Shown: positions 6,185 through 7,415 of the stretch, piece after piece
How the letters are laid out: every line of letters begins with the position of its first letter
Position numbering within the stretch: the first letter of the stretch is position 1
DNA from: Bacteroidota bacterium
GTDB taxonomy: Bacteria; Bacteroidota; Bacteroidia; Bacteroidales; B18-G4
Reading direction: 5' to 3'
Length of the DNA: 7,415 bases
Assembly (NCBI GenBank): GCA_030635045.1
Contig: DAOVZP010000071.1
Location: 1-7,415 of the forward strand
Program-made: the position numbers and the translations under genes
The notes under the pieces: model-generated
Databases searched by the model: none
The model's input: the letters and a program-made list of their open reading frames with translations, nothing else
Told to the model about the DNA's origin: nothing

Positions 6185-7415
6185 ATGGTACCGAATGTAG
6201 AAAACACAGCAGTATTGAAGTCAGCCTTAAGCGGGGACCTGATATTACCCCATGATGATGATTATAATGAAGCCAGGCAGATCTGGAACGGGATGTTTGA
6301 CAAAAAACCGGGAGTAATAGTACGGTGCAAGAACACGTCAGATGTGGCAAAGGCAGTAAATTTTGCAAGAGAAAATAACCTTCTTGTGGCGGTTAAAGGA
6401 GGAGGACATAATTCAGCCGGAACGGCTTCATGCAATGATGGTATGATGATCGATCTCTCCTTGATGCAAAATGTTGAGATAGATACCGACAATAACACAG
6501 CTAAAGTTGAAGGCGGTTGCCTGCTGGGAGCTGTTGATAAAGCGACACAAGAACATGGACTTGCTGTTTCATCAGGAATAATTTCACACACCGGAGTTGG
6601 TGGATTGACCCTTGGTGGAGGAATGGGATGGATCAGCCGGAAACATGGTTTTTCGGTTGATAATCTTTTATCGGCCGAGGTAGTTTTAGCCAATGGTGAA
6701 ATCGTGTATGCAAGCAAAGACGAGAACCCTGATTTGTTTTGGGCTATCAGGGGAGGTGGAGGTAACTTTGGTATCGTCACCAATTTTGAATTCAAATGTG
6801 CTGATATTGGTACAGAAGTTTATTCCGGCCCAATTGTAAAAAGGTTTGATGATGCGAAGGAATATATAAGGTTTCACAGGGAATTTGTGAAAACAATGCC
6901 TGATGAAATGACAGTATGGATGGTTATACGTCATGCTCCACCTTTGCCATTCCTCTCTGAGGAAACCCATGGTAAATTGGTCGTGCTTGTCCCTTTTGTA
7001 TTCCTGGGCGATGCCAAAAAGGGGAAAGAACTTATACAACCTGTTCGTGATTTTGGAGAAACACTTGGTGATGGTTCAGCAATGCATACATGGGTAGGTT
7101 GGCAATCTGCTTTTGACGGACTGGTTGATCATGGGGCCAGAAATTATTGGAAATCGCATCATATTAAAGAATTGTCAGATGAGTGTATAGATGTGGTTAT
7201 TGATTATGCATCTAAAATGCCCTCTGCCGAGTGTGAAGTATTCATTCCGCATATGGAAGGAGCTCCAGGCAGGGTTGGTGCAAATGAAACTGCATTTTCT
7301 TTTCGCAGTACTCCATTCGTATTAAATATTCATACAAGATGGCGTGAGCAATCTGATGATGCAACCTGCATGAAGTGGGCAAGGGGTTTCTTTAACGAAA
7401 CCAAAGCATTCAGCC
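6185..7415 (+). CDS. BBE-like FAD-linked oxidase, 3' end outside window
   Basis: The frame is open from ATG 6185 to the window end, giving 410 residues. It is a PCMH-type FAD-binding oxidoreductase of the berberine-bridge-enzyme group. Visible parts are the PGVIVRCKNTSDVAKAV start of the FAD domain (42-58), KGGGHNSAG (71-79) with His75 at the usual 8-alpha-histidyl FAD position, GVGGLTLGGGMGW (137-149), and WAIRGGGGNFGIVT (186-199). The Cys that gives plant BBE and some bacterial relatives a second covalent FAD bond is absent (GIISHTGVGG, 131-140), so only mono-covalent flavin is expected. The substrate domain is mostly present, but the C-terminal BBE segment lies beyond the edge. The substrate cannot be told; relatives oxidise sugars, alkaloids or other alcohols using oxygen. 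No signal peptide is visible, so it is probably cytoplasmic. It is divergent from the regulator and shows no link to the redox operon. Confidence 0.9.
   Translation, partial: MVPNVENTAVLKSALSGDLILPHDDDYNEARQIWNGMFDKKPGVIVRCKNTSDVAKAVNFARENNLLVAVKGGGHNSAGTASCNDGMMIDLSLMQNVEIDTDNNTAKVEGGCLLGAVDKATQEHGLAVSSGIISHTGVGGLTLGGGMGWISRKHGFSVDNLLSAEVVLANGEIVYASKDENPDLFWAIRGGGGNFGIVTNFEFKCADIGTEVYSGPIVKRFDDAKEYIRFHREFVKTMPDEMTVWMVIRHAPPLPFLSEETHGKLVVLVPFVFLGDAKKGKELIQPVRDFGETLGDGSAMHTWVGWQSAFDGLVDHGARNYWKSHHIKELSDECIDVVIDYASKMPSAECEVFIPHMEGAPGRVGANETAFSFRSTPFVLNIHTRWREQSDDATCMKWARGFFNETKAFS

Noticed and set aside
6262..7039. Two long minus-strand reading frames (177 and 117 residues) opposite the FAD oxidase
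   Set aside because: They lie antisense to a strongly recognisable FAD-binding protein, overlap one another, and show no domain-like sequence; they are shadow frames.

Overview
The window looks like a chromosomal piece of a facultatively or strictly anaerobic member of the Bacteroidota. The reasons are the AT-rich spacers, mostly weak or absent Shine-Dalgarno sequences, and protein styles (an HvfX-type DoxX protein, a Bacteroidota-type Crp/Fnr regulator, a DUF2339 membrane protein). This placement is inference from style; no rRNA or other taxonomic marker is present.

Left edge (1-874): the last 103 codons of a protein resembling the C-terminal part of HvfC/BufC (DUF2063), followed 26 bp later by an HvfX-like DoxX membrane protein. 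These look like the downstream end of an MNIO (DUF692)-type metal-binding RiPP operon whose precursor and MNIO enzyme would lie to the left. The unit closes with a clear intrinsic terminator at 844-874.

Centre (875-5208): a rightward unit begins with a long leader holding a perfect FNR-type palindrome (909-922) and two further inverted repeats. It encodes a membrane-anchored tetraheme cytochrome c, a TAT-exported ferredoxin with four 4Fe-4S clusters, and a NrfD/HybB/DsrP-like integral membrane quinone-interacting protein. A large DUF2339 polytopic membrane protein with an unusually good Shine-Dalgarno sequence follows. The first three genes form a quinone pool <-> FeS <-> multiheme cytochrome conduit of the Nrf/Hmc/Dsr type. 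No catalytic subunit is encoded in the window.

Right part (5239-7415): a convergent Crp/Fnr-family regulator on the minus strand keeps three of the four FNR-like cysteine positions, so it is a plausible but unproven controller of the FNR-type box. Divergently from it runs the start of a BBE-like FAD-linked oxidase that is cut by the window end.

The most interesting points are the orphan redox conduit linked to an FNR-type box and an atypical FNR-like regulator, the 43-nt overlap in which the TAT signal is encoded inside the cytochrome gene, and the tail of a probable MNIO RiPP locus. No tRNA, rRNA, CRISPR array, insertion sequence or transposase was seen.
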